Shown here: piece by piece, positions 33,260 to 42,258 of the stretch | How the letters are laid out: every line of letters starts with the position of its first letter | How positions within the stretch are numbered: the stretch's first letter is position 1 | NCBI RefSeq assembly: GCF_900184265.1 | Contig: NZ_FXXA01000002.1 | Location: 1,510,918-1,574,917 of the forward strand | DNA from: Eggerthella timonensis | GTDB taxonomy: Bacteria; Actinomycetota; Coriobacteriia; Coriobacteriales; Eggerthellaceae | Direction: 5' to 3' | DNA length: 64,000 bases | Program-made: the position numbers and the translations under genes | The notes under the pieces: generated by a model | The model's database searches: none | What the model was told of the DNA's origin: nothing | The model's input: only the letters and a program-made list of their open reading frames with translations

Positions 33260-35839
33260 ATGAAGACGGTTTTTCAGATACTGCTGCGCGACCTGAAGCG
33301 GCTCGCGCGCAATCCCGTGGCGATCATCGTGACGCTGGGCGTGTGCGTCATCCCGTCGCTGTACGCGTGGTACAGCATCGAGGCGAACTGGGATCCGTAC
33401 GCGAACACGTCCGGCATCCGCGTCGCCGTCAGCAACGAGGACGCGGGCACGCGCGACGACGTGGTGGGCGACCTCGACGTGGGCGCCGAGGTGGTGGACG
33501 GCTTGCGCGACAACACCCAGCTGGGGTGGGAGTTCGTGTCGCAGGACGAGGCGATGGAGGGCGTGCGGTCGGGGGCGTACTACGCCGCCATCGTCATCCC
33601 GAGGTCGTTCAGCGAGGATCTGGTGAGCGCGGCGTACGGCGGCTCGGAGAAGCCGCAGCTCGAATACTACGTGAACGAGAAGAAGAACTCGGTGGCCCCG
33701 AAGGTGACCGATGCGGGCGCCGCAGCCATCGAGGAGCAGATCAACTCGATGTTCATCCAGACGGTGAGCAAGGCCGTCGTCAGCGGGGCACAGCAGGCGG
33801 GGCACGAGGCCGAGGACGGAGTTGCCGCTGCCGAGGGCAGCTTGACGAGGGGCGTGAGCGAGGCAGCGTCGGCGCTCGGCGACGCGCGCGGCCTGCTCGA
33901 CGGCATGGGCGGCACCGTGGCCGCGTCGCGAGACTCTGCGGCGCGCGCCCGCGCCACGCTGTCCGACCTGCTCAACCAGCTGCCCGCCCTGTCGGCGGCG
34001 CTCGACGAGGGCGGCGGTCTCCTCATCGAAGCGCGCGACGCGGCGAACGGGTACTTCTCGTCCGCGGCCTCGTCCGTGGGGCAGGCTAGCTCGCTTGTGA
34101 GCAGCGCCGCCGTGCAGACGAACGCGGCCATCGGCCAGACGGCGGGCGACGTGACCGCGCTCCAGGGGCGCGTGGACGGCCTGCTGGCCGATGCGGAGAA
34201 GCTGGCGAAGGACAACGAAACCATGCTCGAGGCGCTCAAGGACCTGGAAAAAAGCCACCCCGAGCTGGCCGGCATCATCGAGCAGCTCGAGCAGCAGAAC
34301 GCCCAGCAGCAGGAAACCATCGAGGCGCTCAAGCAGGCGAGCGCCACCGTCGCCGAGACGGCCGGCAAGGCCGTCGACGCCTCGCAGGCGGTGACTGGCG
34401 TCGTGCAGGACGAGGCGCAGGGCCTGACCCAGTCGCAGCAATCGCTGTCCACCGACGTGCTGCCGCAGCTGTCGTACGGGCTCGACGGCCTGTCGCAGGC
34501 CACCGGCACGCTGTCGGGCGCGGTGGCCGCGCTCGACGGGCTCGTGCGGCAGGCCGATGCTGCGGTGGCGCAGCTCGACGCGACGCTCGGCCAGGCCGAG
34601 CAGGCGCTCTCGTCGTCCAGCTGGTCGCTCGGCTCGGTGCAGGGCCACCTGAGCACGATGGCCACCGACCTGGCCGCCCTCAGCGACTCGGCCTCGCTCG
34701 ACCAGCTGTCCACCCTGCTCGGCGTCAATCCCGACGCGGCCGCCAGCTTCATGGCCGCACCCGTGACGCTGCGCACCGAGACCGTCTTCCCCGTGGACAC
34801 GTACGGTGCTGGCGTGGCCCCGTTCTACACGAACCTCGCGCTGTGGGTGGGCGGCTTCGTCCTCATCGCCATCTTCAAGCTGGAAGTGGACCGCGTCGGC
34901 GTGGGGCGCATGAGCCCGACGCAGAGCTACTTCGGCCGCTGGCTGCTGCTCGTGGCGCTCGCCGCGGTGCAGGCGGTCATCGTGTGCGTGGGCGACCTCG
35001 TGCTCGGCGTGCAATGTGTCGAGCCCGTGGCCTTCGTGGCGGCCGGCGTGTTCGCCTCGTTCGTCTACCTCAACATCATCTACGCGCTGGCCGTGGCGTT
35101 CAAGCACATCGGCAAGGCGCTGGCCGTCGTGCTGCTCATCATGCAGATACCCGGGTCGTCGGGCATGTACCCCGTGGAGATGATGTCCGGGTTCTTTCAG
35201 GTCATCCATCCGTTCCTGCCGTTCACCTACGGCATCGGGGCGCTGCGCGAGGCTATCGGCGGTATGTACGGCCAGGCGTTCTGGATCGACCTCGCGCATC
35301 TCGCGCTGTTCCTGCCCGTCGCGTTCCTCATCGGGCTCGTGGCCCGCCCGTACCTGCTGAACATCAACCTGCTGTTCGACCGCAAGCTGGCCGAGACCGA
35401 CGTGATGGTCAGCGAACGCGGCGAGCTCGAGCACAAGCGCTACCGTCTGCGCACGGTGATCCGTGCGCTGTTGGACACCGACGCGTACCGCGAGACGCTC
35501 GTCAGACGCTTCGAGCGTTTCGGCAGGAACTACCGCCGCTTCATCCGCGCGGGCTTCGCGGCGTTGGCGGCGCTGTCGGTGCTCATACTCGTGCTGCTGT
35601 CCACCGTGCAGGTGGACGCCGACGGCAAGCTGCTCATGCTCGTGGTGTGGATCGCCGTGCTCGTGGCGGTTGACGGCTACCTGATAGCCATCGAGTACGT
35701 GCACGAGAACCTGGACTACCAGATGGACCTCGCCTCGATGGACGAGGAGGGCTTGCGCGACAAGGTGCGCTCGCATCTCACGTTCGGACCGGGCAAGCAG
35801 GCGGATGCCGCCGATGACGAAGGGGGCGAGCAGGCATGA
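33260..35839 (+). CDS. YhgE/Pip family membrane protein 1
   Basis: 859 residues. An N-terminal membrane helix (about 17-38) and the YhgE/Pip N-terminal domain (SLYAWYSIEANWDPYAN, VAVSNEDAG) are followed by a long extracytoplasmic helical stalk (about 180-500) with coiled-coil repeats (LEQQNAQQQETIEALKQ). Then comes an ABC2-like block of five or six membrane helices (about 530-715) and, unusually, an added cytoplasmic segment plus two more helices near the C-terminus (about 780-830). Family members are exporter- or phage-receptor-like; function is not settled. The ATG at 33260 is the start that places the membrane helix correctly. It overlaps the next gene by ATGA. Confidence 0.85.
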   Translation: MKTVFQILLRDLKRLARNPVAIIVTLGVCVIPSLYAWYSIEANWDPYANTSGIRVAVSNEDAGTRDDVVGDLDVGAEVVDGLRDNTQLGWEFVSQDEAMEGVRSGAYYAAIVIPRSFSEDLVSAAYGGSEKPQLEYYVNEKKNSVAPKVTDAGAAAIEEQINSMFIQTVSKAVVSGAQQAGHEAEDGVAAAEGSLTRGVSEAASALGDARGLLDGMGGTVAASRDSAARARATLSDLLNQLPALSAALDEGGGLLIEARDAANGYFSSAASSVGQASSLVSSAAVQTNAAIGQTAGDVTALQGRVDGLLADAEKLAKDNETMLEALKDLEKSHPELAGIIEQLEQQNAQQQETIEALKQASATVAETAGKAVDASQAVTGVVQDEAQGLTQSQQSLSTDVLPQLSYGLDGLSQATGTLSGAVAALDGLVRQADAAVAQLDATLGQAEQALSSSSWSLGSVQGHLSTMATDLAALSDSASLDQLSTLLGVNPDAAASFMAAPVTLRTETVFPVDTYGAGVAPFYTNLALWVGGFVLIAIFKLEVDRVGVGRMSPTQSYFGRWLLLVALAAVQAVIVCVGDLVLGVQCVEPVAFVAAGVFASFVYLNIIYALAVAFKHIGKALAVVLLIMQIPGSSGMYPVEMMSGFFQVIHPFLPFTYGIGALREAIGGMYGQAFWIDLAHLALFLPVAFLIGLVARPYLLNINLLFDRKLAETDVMVSERGELEHKRYRLRTVIRALLDTDAYRETLVRRFERFGRNYRRFIRAGFAALAALSVLILVLLSTVQVDADGKLLMLVVWIAVLVAVDGYLIAIEYVHENLDYQMDLASMDEEGLRDKVRSHLTFGPGKQADAADDEGGEQA

Positions 35840-37995
35840 GGGTCGTATGGGAAATCTTCAAGGGCGACCTCAAGAACGCGACGAAGAGCGTCGTGGGCCT
35901 CGTGGTGCTCGTGGGCCTCGTCGTGGTGCCGGCGCTGTACGCCTGGTTCAACATCCTGGGCGGATGGGACCCCTACGAGAACACCGACGGCCTCAAGGTG
36001 GCCGTGGCCAACGAGGACGAGGGCTACTCGAGCGACCTCGTTCCCGTCGACCTGAACATCGGGAACAGCGTGGTCTCGGCGCTGCGCGCGAACGACCAGT
36101 TCGACTGGGAGTTCATGAGCGAGGACGAGGCGGTGGAAGGCGTGCGCTCGGGCGCGTACTACGCCGCCATCGTGATCCCGCAGAGCTTCAGCGCCGACAT
36201 GATGACGCTGTTCTCCACCGACATCAGGCATTCCGACATCGTGTACTACTCGAACCAGAAGGAGAACGCCATCGCGCCGCGCGTCACCGACAAGGGCGCG
36301 AGCGCCGTGCAGTCGAGCATCGACGAGACGTTCACCAGCACGGTTGACGAGGTGGGGCTCAAGACCATCTCCCAGCTCGTCGACTTCATGGACGGCGACT
36401 CGATGAATTCCTACGCCTCCACGCTCAAGCGCAACCTCGAGTTCGCGATGGCCGACCTCGACAGCGCCGCCTCGCAGACCACGGCGTTCTCCGCGCTCGT
36501 CTCGTCCACGTCGTCGCTTGTGCAGACCACGGGCGGCATCATGGGCGACTCGGGGAATTCGTCGGCGGCCGCGCGCGACGCGCTCGGCGAGGCGCAAGCG
36601 GGCCTTGCGGGCGTGGGCGACTCGCTGTCGGGCGCGGCATCGCTCGTCGATGCGGCGCTCGCGCAGAGCGAGGCCGGCTTCGACGCCATCGCGAAACGCA
36701 TTGACCAGGGCCTCGATGCGGCCGAGGGCCAGGTGTCGGACGTGGAGGACGACATGGGGCTGGCCGCGGACGACGTGAGGAGCATGGCCGACGCGTTCGC
36801 CACCGCGCGCGACGCCGTGGCGAAGATCGATCCCGACAACCCCGTGCTCGACCAGTTCGACCGCACGATCGCGCTGCTCACCGCGCTTGCGGACGGCATC
36901 GGCGACGTGGCCGGCGATGTGGACGGCACGGCGAAGACCGCCGCCGAGCAGCGCAAGGCCGTGGAGGGCCTGCTGGACGACGCGCGCGCGAGCCTGGGCG
37001 GCGTGCGCACCGGCTACGAGGGCGATCTGGCGTATCGGGCCGAGACGCTGCGCTCGACCCTCGCGTCCGTGAGCGATTCGTCAGTGCGCGTGTCGAACGA
37101 CGTGGACTACGTGCTGTCGTCGCTGGCCTCGACGTCCGGCTCGCTGTCGAGCGACCTGGCGGGCGCGCAGGGAGCGCTCGACGAGGCGACGGGCGTGCTG
37201 ATGCGGGCGAGCGCGAAGCTCCAGGACGCGCTGACCCAGCTGGAGGGAGCTCTGTCGTCGGGCGACCTCGAGCAGGTGAAGGGCATCATCGGCTCGAACC
37301 CCCAGAGCATGGCGTCGTTCCTGTCCTCGCCGGTGAGCATCGACCGCCACAGCGTGTACGGCATCGCGAACTACGGCTCGTCCATGGCGGCGTTCTACAC
37401 CATCCTGTCGATGTGGGTGGGCTCGATCATCCTCGTGGCGCTCATGAAGGTGGAGGTGTCCGAGCAGCGCATCGCGTCGCTGTCGCGCGCGCCGCGCCGC
37501 TGGGAGCTGTACCTCGGTCGCTTCGGCATCTTCGCGCTGCTGGCGTTTTTGCAGAGCGCGTTCGTGTGTGCGGGCGACCTGCTGTTCCTCGGCATCCAGT
37601 GTCAGCACCCGTTGCTGTTCATGCTGGCAGGATGGGCGGCGGGGCTCGTGTTCAGCTTCTTCGTGTACACGCTCGTGGTGTCGTTCGGCGACATCGGCAA
37701 GGCGGTGGCCGTGGTGCTGCTCGTCATGCAGGTGGCCGGCTCGGGAGGCACGTTCCCTATCGAGATGACCAGCAGCTTCTTCCAGGCCGTCTACCCGTAC
37801 CTGCCCTTCACGCACGGCATCGCGGCCATGCACGCGTGCATCGGCGGCATCTACGGCATGGAGTATTGGGTGGAGCTCGGCACCCTGCTGCTGTTCCTGA
37901 TCCCGGCGCTGCTGCTGGGCCTCGTGCTGCGCAAGCCTGTCATCAAGCTGAACACCTTCGTCATCGAGAAGCTGGAGGAGACGAAGATCATGTAG
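35836..37995 (+). CDS. YhgE/Pip family membrane protein 2
   Basis: 719 residues, paralogous to the preceding protein: the same N-terminal helix and domain (ALYAWFNILGGWDPYENTDG, VAVANEDEG), a helical extracellular region (about 190-490), and a six-helix C-terminal block (about 510-710) with SGGTFPIEMTSSFFQAVYPYLPFTHG. That segment is conserved in ABC-2-type membrane domains of this family. The overlap with the first gene implies the two products are made in equal amounts and may form a heteromer. No ATPase is encoded between them. A bidirectional terminator follows. Confidence 0.85.
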   Translation: MRVVWEIFKGDLKNATKSVVGLVVLVGLVVVPALYAWFNILGGWDPYENTDGLKVAVANEDEGYSSDLVPVDLNIGNSVVSALRANDQFDWEFMSEDEAVEGVRSGAYYAAIVIPQSFSADMMTLFSTDIRHSDIVYYSNQKENAIAPRVTDKGASAVQSSIDETFTSTVDEVGLKTISQLVDFMDGDSMNSYASTLKRNLEFAMADLDSAASQTTAFSALVSSTSSLVQTTGGIMGDSGNSSAAARDALGEAQAGLAGVGDSLSGAASLVDAALAQSEAGFDAIAKRIDQGLDAAEGQVSDVEDDMGLAADDVRSMADAFATARDAVAKIDPDNPVLDQFDRTIALLTALADGIGDVAGDVDGTAKTAAEQRKAVEGLLDDARASLGGVRTGYEGDLAYRAETLRSTLASVSDSSVRVSNDVDYVLSSLASTSGSLSSDLAGAQGALDEATGVLMRASAKLQDALTQLEGALSSGDLEQVKGIIGSNPQSMASFLSSPVSIDRHSVYGIANYGSSMAAFYTILSMWVGSIILVALMKVEVSEQRIASLSRAPRRWELYLGRFGIFALLAFLQSAFVCAGDLLFLGIQCQHPLLFMLAGWAAGLVFSFFVYTLVVSFGDIGKAVAVVLLVMQVAGSGGTFPIEMTSSFFQAVYPYLPFTHGIAAMHACIGGIYGMEYWVELGTLLLFLIPALLLGLVLRKPVIKLNTFVIEKLEETKIM

Positions 37996-38028
37996 GTTCC
38001 GCCGGTCTGTCGAGCGGCTGAACGTTAT

Positions 38029-38060
38029 GCACCCGCGGAGCTCTTGCGCCCCGCGGGTGC
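38029..38060. terminator. Terminator between convergent genes
   Basis: GCACCCGCGG (38029-38038) pairs with CCGCGGGTGC (38051-38060), 10-bp stem, between the YhgE/Pip operon and the minus-strand permease gene. Confidence 0.6.
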
Positions 38061-38125
38061 CCGCTGTGTCAGCAGGCGCGCAACGATGGCTGGCGCCGCT
38101 GCGCCTACCTGCGCGCGTCCTCTGC

Positions 38126-38863
38126 CTAGTTGTCGCGAGAAAGGCGCCTGTAGATGAGCGCGAAGGCGACGGCGGCCACGACGATCCAGGCGAGCATGCC
38201 CACGGTGGGCAGCACGGCTTCGGAGGTGAACAGCGCGCCGTCGGCCAGCAGGGTGCCCAGCTTGTCCATGCCGCCGGTGGGCAGGTAGGGGGCGATGTTC
38301 GAGAACCCATCGATGAACTGGGAGTACATGGGGGCGATTCCCACCAGCAGGATGGGCATGCTCAACAGGCCGGCTGACATCTGGTCGCGGGCGGCCAGCC
38401 CCAGCAAGAGCGAGATCAGCACGAAGGGCACCGACCCCACGACGCCGATGGCGAGGAAGGCGGGCAGCCCGGTGAGAGGCTGGCCGAGCACGAGGTAGCA
38501 GGCCGCGTCCACCACCGCGATGGCGATGAGCGCCACGAGCCCGCGCGACAGCAGGATCTGCTCAGGCCCCACGTTCGCCAGCATGAGCGTGCGCAGCGTG
38601 TGCTTCTCCTTCTCCTCCGCGATGGCGGTTATCGTGGCCATGGTCGACACCATGGTGCATGTGAACAGCAGGGCGTACGACAGCATCGTGGCGTCGAAGG
38701 CGTGCTGGGCCTCGGCGCCCTCGACGTTGCCGCCCATGACCTTGCTGAAGAAGACGATGAACCCGAGGGGAAGCAGGCAGCATACGAGCATGGTGGGGTT
38801 CTTCACCACGTCCTTGAGGTCCTTCTCGAACAGCGTGGCGGTTTTGCGCATGACGGCTTCCAT
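38126..38863 (-). CDS. ABC-2 type transporter permease
   Basis: 245 residues with six predicted membrane helices. After a short cytoplasmic start come helix 1 (LVCCLLPLGFIVFFSKV), a loop with the conserved EKEKHTLRTLMLANV coupling segment, and the C-terminal helix (AWIVVAAVAFALIYRRL). It starts one base after the stop of the ATPase gene, so the two form one exporter. A paralogue lies at 39944-40687, suggesting that the working transporter may be a heterodimer with two different membrane subunits. Substrate unknown; antimicrobial or lipid export is typical of the family. Confidence 0.85.
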   Translation of the reverse strand: MEAVMRKTATLFEKDLKDVVKNPTMLVCCLLPLGFIVFFSKVMGGNVEGAEAQHAFDATMLSYALLFTCTMVSTMATITAIAEEKEKHTLRTLMLANVGPEQILLSRGLVALIAIAVVDAACYLVLGQPLTGLPAFLAIGVVGSVPFVLISLLLGLAARDQMSAGLLSMPILLVGIAPMYSQFIDGFSNIAPYLPTGGMDKLGTLLADGALFTSEAVLPTVGMLAWIVVAAVAFALIYRRLSRDN

Positions 38864-39706
38864 TTAGAACTCCCTTCCCGTGAGCTCGAGAAACACTTCT
38901 TCCAAATCGGGTTCCACCGAGTGGATCGAGAGGCATTCGCCCGTCTGCAGCGCTTCGGCTATGAGCGCGGCGCCGGCGGCGTCCTTCGTGGTGCGCACGA
39001 TGCGGCCGTCGGCAACGCGGACGAGCACCTCGTTTTTCGCGAACCGCAGGCGCAGCGCATCAGGCGTGTCGCAGGCGACGAGCGCCCCCTCGTCGAGGAT
39101 GCCCACGCGGCGGCAGAGGCCCTCGGCTTCAGCCATGTCGTGCGTGGTGAGGAACACGGTGGTGCCGTGGTCGTTCAGCTCGTGCAGCATAGTGTGCACC
39201 TCGGCGCGCGCGGCGGGGTCGAGGCCGCTCGTGGGCTCGTCGAGGAACAGCAGCTCGGGCACGTGTACGATCGCCGCCAGCAGCGCGGCGCGCTGGCGCA
39301 TGCCCTTCGAGCAGTTCTTGATGAGCGTCTTGTTGTCCGCGGCCAGGTTCATGCGCTCGAGCAGCGCGGGGATGTTGTTGCCCGTCACGCCGCGCACCTT
39401 CGCGTAGAAGCGCAGGTTCTCCTCGATGGTCATGCGCTCGTAGAGGGCGCTCGTGTCCGAGAGGATGCCGATGCGCTCGTAGTCGTTGTTCGTGGCGTGC
39501 TCGATGGCGCGTCCGAACAGCATGATGCGGCCGGAATCCTTGACGAGCTGGCGCGTGAGCAGCTTGATGGTGGTGGTCTTGCCGGCGCCCGAGGGGCCCA
39601 GGAAGCCGAAGCACTCGCCGCGCTCCACCTCGAAGGAGAGGTGGCTCAGCACGCGCTTCGCCTTGAAGCTGAGGGACACGTCGTCCATGGACAGCAGGGG
39701 GTTCAT
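38864..39706 (-). CDS. ABC transporter ATP-binding protein
   Basis: 280 residues with a complete nucleotide-binding domain: Walker A GPSGAGKTT (about 38-46), Q-loop region, signature CSKGMRQR, Walker B LLFLDEPTSGLDP and the H-loop TTHDMAEAE, followed by a short C-terminal extension typical of drug-export ATPases. The ATG at 39706 follows AAAGGAG; an upstream in-frame start at 39766 is less likely. It is immediately followed by its permease and is the only complete P-loop ATPase of this cluster, so it may also power the second permease. Confidence 0.92.
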   Translation of the reverse strand: MNPLLSMDDVSLSFKAKRVLSHLSFEVERGECFGFLGPSGAGKTTTIKLLTRQLVKDSGRIMLFGRAIEHATNNDYERIGILSDTSALYERMTIEENLRFYAKVRGVTGNNIPALLERMNLAADNKTLIKNCSKGMRQRAALLAAIVHVPELLFLDEPTSGLDPAARAEVHTMLHELNDHGTTVFLTTHDMAEAEGLCRRVGILDEGALVACDTPDALRLRFAKNEVLVRVADGRIVRTTKDAAGAALIAEALQTGECLSIHSVEPDLEEVFLELTGREF

Positions 39707-39864
39707 GTGGTTGCTCCTTTCGTTTTCGACAGGGAGCAGTTTCCCTCGACGCATGCCCCTGAGCAAGGGAAACGCGACGCCGGGAGCGCGCCGCGCGACG
39801 AGAGGAGCAGGGGAGGCGACGACAGGAGCACCGAGACTGACGTGAGACGGGGGGTGAGACAGAG

Positions 39865-39934
39865 GAGACAGAGGGACGGGGTTATTGTCTCATTTCGCAT
39901 GCGAAATGAGACAATAACCCCGTCCCTCTGTCTC
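39865..39934. repeat. Perfect 70-bp palindrome
   Basis: Arms 39865-39899 and 39900-39934 are exactly complementary with no spacer, centred on GCATGC. The arm reads GAGACAGAGGGACGGGGTTA and continues to the centre. It lies 10 bp past the stop of the second permease gene and would fold into a 35-bp hairpin in RNA. Its half-sequence recurs inside metH (13653-13684), so it is a dispersed repeat and not only a terminator. Confidence 0.95.
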
Positions 39935-39943
39935 ACGACCGCG

Positions 39944-40687
39944 CTACTCGTCGCGGGGGATGCGCGGCGCGACGATGACGAACGCGACGAGGCTCACGAC
40001 GATCCACGCGAGCTGCGCGAGCGCGGGAACGATGGACGCGGGGGCGAACAGCATGCCTTCCGCCAGCGCGTAGACGAGCGCGAACCCGCCGCCGGTGGGC
40101 AGGAGGGGCAGCGCCTGGAACGTGGCTTCGGCGTACATGAAGAGCATGGGCGCGATGCCGATGAGGATGATGGGCAGGCTGGAGAAGCTGGCCGCCATCT
40201 GGTTGCGCGAGGCGAGGCCCAACGCCAGCGACAGCGCGATCAGCGGGATGCCGGCCAGCACGGTGATCGTCATGAAGGGAAGCATGCAATCGAGCGGGGC
40301 GCCCGACACCAGAAAGCAGGCCGTTCCCACGAGCGCGGTGTACAGCGTGCCGACGATGCCGTGCGCGGCGATCATCGGGGCGCGGCCGACGCCGGCCAGC
40401 GTGAGCATGCGCAGCGCGTGCTTCTCACGCGCCTCGGCCATGGGGTAGACGATCGTCGTGCCGGGTACCATGCCGGTGGTGAACAGCATGCTGAAGACGA
40501 GCAGGAACAGGCGCGCGTCGTTTTGCTCGAGCGAGCCGACGATGACGAAGCGGCAAATGAGCAGGAAAAACGCGGGGAATAGGCAGCACGCAAGCAGCCC
40601 GGGGCTTTTCGCCACGTCCATGAAGAACTTCCGCACGAGCGTCCCGAAGATGCCCGGCTGGGAGGCGGCCTGCTTCTCGTTCACCAT
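39944..40687 (-). CDS. ABC-2 type transporter permease, paralogue
   Basis: 247 residues, six membrane helices, clearly related to the permease at 38126-38863 (shared LLACCLFPAFFLLI-like first helix, EAREKHALRMLTLAGV coupling segment, and SLALGLASRNQMAASFSSLPI-type fifth region). The ATG at 40687 overlaps the end of the LytTR gene by 7 bp, so translation is coupled. A GTG at 40684 is an alternative. It has no adjacent complete ATPase of its own except the one 237 bp downstream beyond the palindrome. Confidence 0.85.
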   Translation of the reverse strand: MVNEKQAASQPGIFGTLVRKFFMDVAKSPGLLACCLFPAFFLLICRFVIVGSLEQNDARLFLLVFSMLFTTGMVPGTTIVYPMAEAREKHALRMLTLAGVGRAPMIAAHGIVGTLYTALVGTACFLVSGAPLDCMLPFMTITVLAGIPLIALSLALGLASRNQMAASFSSLPIILIGIAPMLFMYAEATFQALPLLPTGGGFALVYALAEGMLFAPASIVPALAQLAWIVVSLVAFVIVAPRIPRDE

Positions 40688-41595
40688 CGGTAGCGCTCCC
40701 GCATCTGTTCGGCACGCCCCTTCGCCAGCGGGATGGACGTGTGCGCGGCGTCGCCCAGCGTGAGGTTGAAGCTGTTGCGCGTGTAGCGCTCCACCTTCGC
40801 CACTTTCTGCACGTTCACGAGGAACGATCGATGGCAGCGGAAGAACCCGGCGCGCGACAGCTCGTGCTCCAGCTCGTCCATCGTGCGCGGCGTTTGGTAG
40901 CGCTCGCCGCGCACGACGAGGTACGTGGCCTTGTTCATGCTCTCGGCGAAGTCGATGTCGCGCGGGTCGAACAGCAGCGTGGCTGTCTCGGTGTGCGCGG
41001 GGATCTTGAGCACGTGCACCTCGTCGCCCTCGTACGCGGCGCCCCCGTCCTCGTCTTCGCCGTCGTCCTGGTCCACCGCGATGAAGCGACCCTCTTCGTG
41101 CCAGCAGGCCACGCCGGGCATGAGCAACGCCTCGCGCAGCGGCTCGACCGTCGTGATGAAGCGGCAGCCCTGCTCCATCCGATCGGCGATCCAGGCGAGC
41201 GCGACGGCGCGCCCCTCGGCGTCGAGGTCGGACAGCGGGCGTTCGAGGAAGCATATCTCCGGCTCGAAGAGGCTCGCGCGCGCCAGGTTCACGAGTGCGA
41301 GTGTCGAGGGGGCGAGGCCGCCGATCTTGCGCTTCGCGACGCCGCGCAGGTTGAAGTGCGAGATGGCGTCCTCGTGATGCACCGAGCTGCGCGCGATGCT
41401 GCCGTAGAAGCGCAGGTGCGAGGACACGGAGTCGCGCTCGAAGCCGCGGTCGGTTTCCAGGACGAACGCACATCGCTGCGTGCGGTAGCGGGCGCGCACG
41501 GCCGCCAACAGGGCGGCGGACGTCTCGCGGCTGCATTCGATGTGCACGCTGCGGCCGTCGGCCACCAGCTCGTCGATGGAGGCGAATTCAGTCAC
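40681..41595 (-). CDS. LytTR regulator fused to a P-loop-less ABC-ATPase-like domain
   Basis: 304 residues. The first ~185 resemble the second half of an ABC ATPase: KRKIGGLAPSTLALVNLAR stands where the signature motif would be, and ICFLERPLSDLDAEG resembles Walker B plus D-loop. No Walker A is present, and the catalytic Glu region is altered. An acidic linker (DQDDGEDEDGG) precedes a LytTR DNA-binding domain (about 205-304; YLVVRGERYQTPRTMDELE, FFRCHRSFLVNV). It probably regulates the neighbouring transporter and may sense it by docking like an ATPase subunit. It sits between a VOC gene (6 bp) and a permease (overlap). Confidence 0.8.
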   Translation of the reverse strand: MTEFASIDELVADGRSVHIECSRETSAALLAAVRARYRTQRCAFVLETDRGFERDSVSSHLRFYGSIARSSVHHEDAISHFNLRGVAKRKIGGLAPSTLALVNLARASLFEPEICFLERPLSDLDAEGRAVALAWIADRMEQGCRFITTVEPLREALLMPGVACWHEEGRFIAVDQDDGEDEDGGAAYEGDEVHVLKIPAHTETATLLFDPRDIDFAESMNKATYLVVRGERYQTPRTMDELEHELSRAGFFRCHRSFLVNVQKVAKVERYTRNSFNLTLGDAAHTSIPLAKGRAEQMRERYRW

Positions 41596-41601
41596 CGGGC
41601 G

Positions 41602-41979
41602 TTACTCCGCGCGCATCGCCGGGAGGATCTCGAGCCAGCAGCCGTCGGGGTCCTCGATGAAGTAGATGCCCATGCGCTCGTTCACGAAGCACACGCAGCC
41701 CATCTCCTCGTGCAGGGCGCGCGCGGCGTCGATGTCGTCCACCTCGAAGGCCAGGTGCGTGTCGCGGCCGCCGTTGACGTAGGGCTCGGTGCGCCCGCGG
41801 TTCCATGTGAGCTCCACCTGGAAGTCGGTCTCGTCGTTGCCGATGAACACGTTCTCCCACGACCCGTCCTCGGGCCCCATGCGCCGCTGCACGACGAGGC
41901 CCAACGCGCGCTCGTAGAACGCGAGCGACGCGTCCAGATCGAGGACGTGGATGCAACGGTGGATCATCTTCGCTTTCAT
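41602..41979 (-). CDS. Glyoxalase/VOC superfamily protein
   Basis: 125 residues with two beta-alpha-beta-beta-beta modules. HRCIHVLDLDASLAFYERALG gives the first metal His. VELTWNRG, HLAFEVDDI and the end FIEDPDGCWLEIL supply the Glu/His ligands of lactoylglutathione-lyase-like enzymes. A methylglyoxal or related function is possible, but the superfamily is broad. It heads a minus-strand run VOC, LytTR, permease, with only 6 bp to the LytTR gene. A TATACT box lies upstream at 42036-42041. Confidence 0.85.
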   Translation of the reverse strand: MKAKMIHRCIHVLDLDASLAFYERALGLVVQRRMGPEDGSWENVFIGNDETDFQVELTWNRGRTEPYVNGGRDTHLAFEVDDIDAARALHEEMGCVCFVNERMGIYFIEDPDGCWLEILPAMRAE

Positions 41980-42035
41980 GGCGGCTCCTTCTCTGCGCAG
42001 CCTCGCGCGCGGGTGCGCGCGGTTCGTTCGCTGGA

Positions 42036-42041
42036 AGTATA
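42036..42041 (-). promoter_or_regulatory. -10 box for the VOC-LytTR-permease operon
   Basis: TATACT on the minus strand, about 57 bp before the VOC start. No good -35 hexamer is seen. Confidence 0.45.
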
Positions 42042-42198
42042 CCCGAGATCACGGTCGTATGACGGCCGCTCAACGGAACTCCCGAAGAGGAGGGGAGGGG
42101 GCGCTCCGTCGGTGCGAGAGTAGTCTGTGAACGCGCGTCCCGTCGAGCGCCGGCGCAACGCGCTCGATAAGAAGGCCGGCCGCGTCGTGCTGCGTGAA

Positions 42199-42214
42199 TG
42201 TTTCACGTGAAACA
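42199..42214. promoter_or_regulatory. parS site 2
   Basis: A second perfect TGTTTCACGTGAAACA. The bases after it (TTTGTTCG) resemble those after parS site 1 (TCCGTTCT), extending the similarity to TGAAACATYYGTTC. It lies between divergent operons in a gene-free region. Confidence 0.92.
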
Positions 42215-42258
42215 TTTGTTCGTGCGATTCGCGCTGCCGTTGACGCCGGGTTTGTTCG

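Noticed and set aside
33113-35776. 887-codon frame antisense to the first YhgE/Pip gene
   Set aside because: Shadow frame with Arg/His/Val-rich composition and no start signal.
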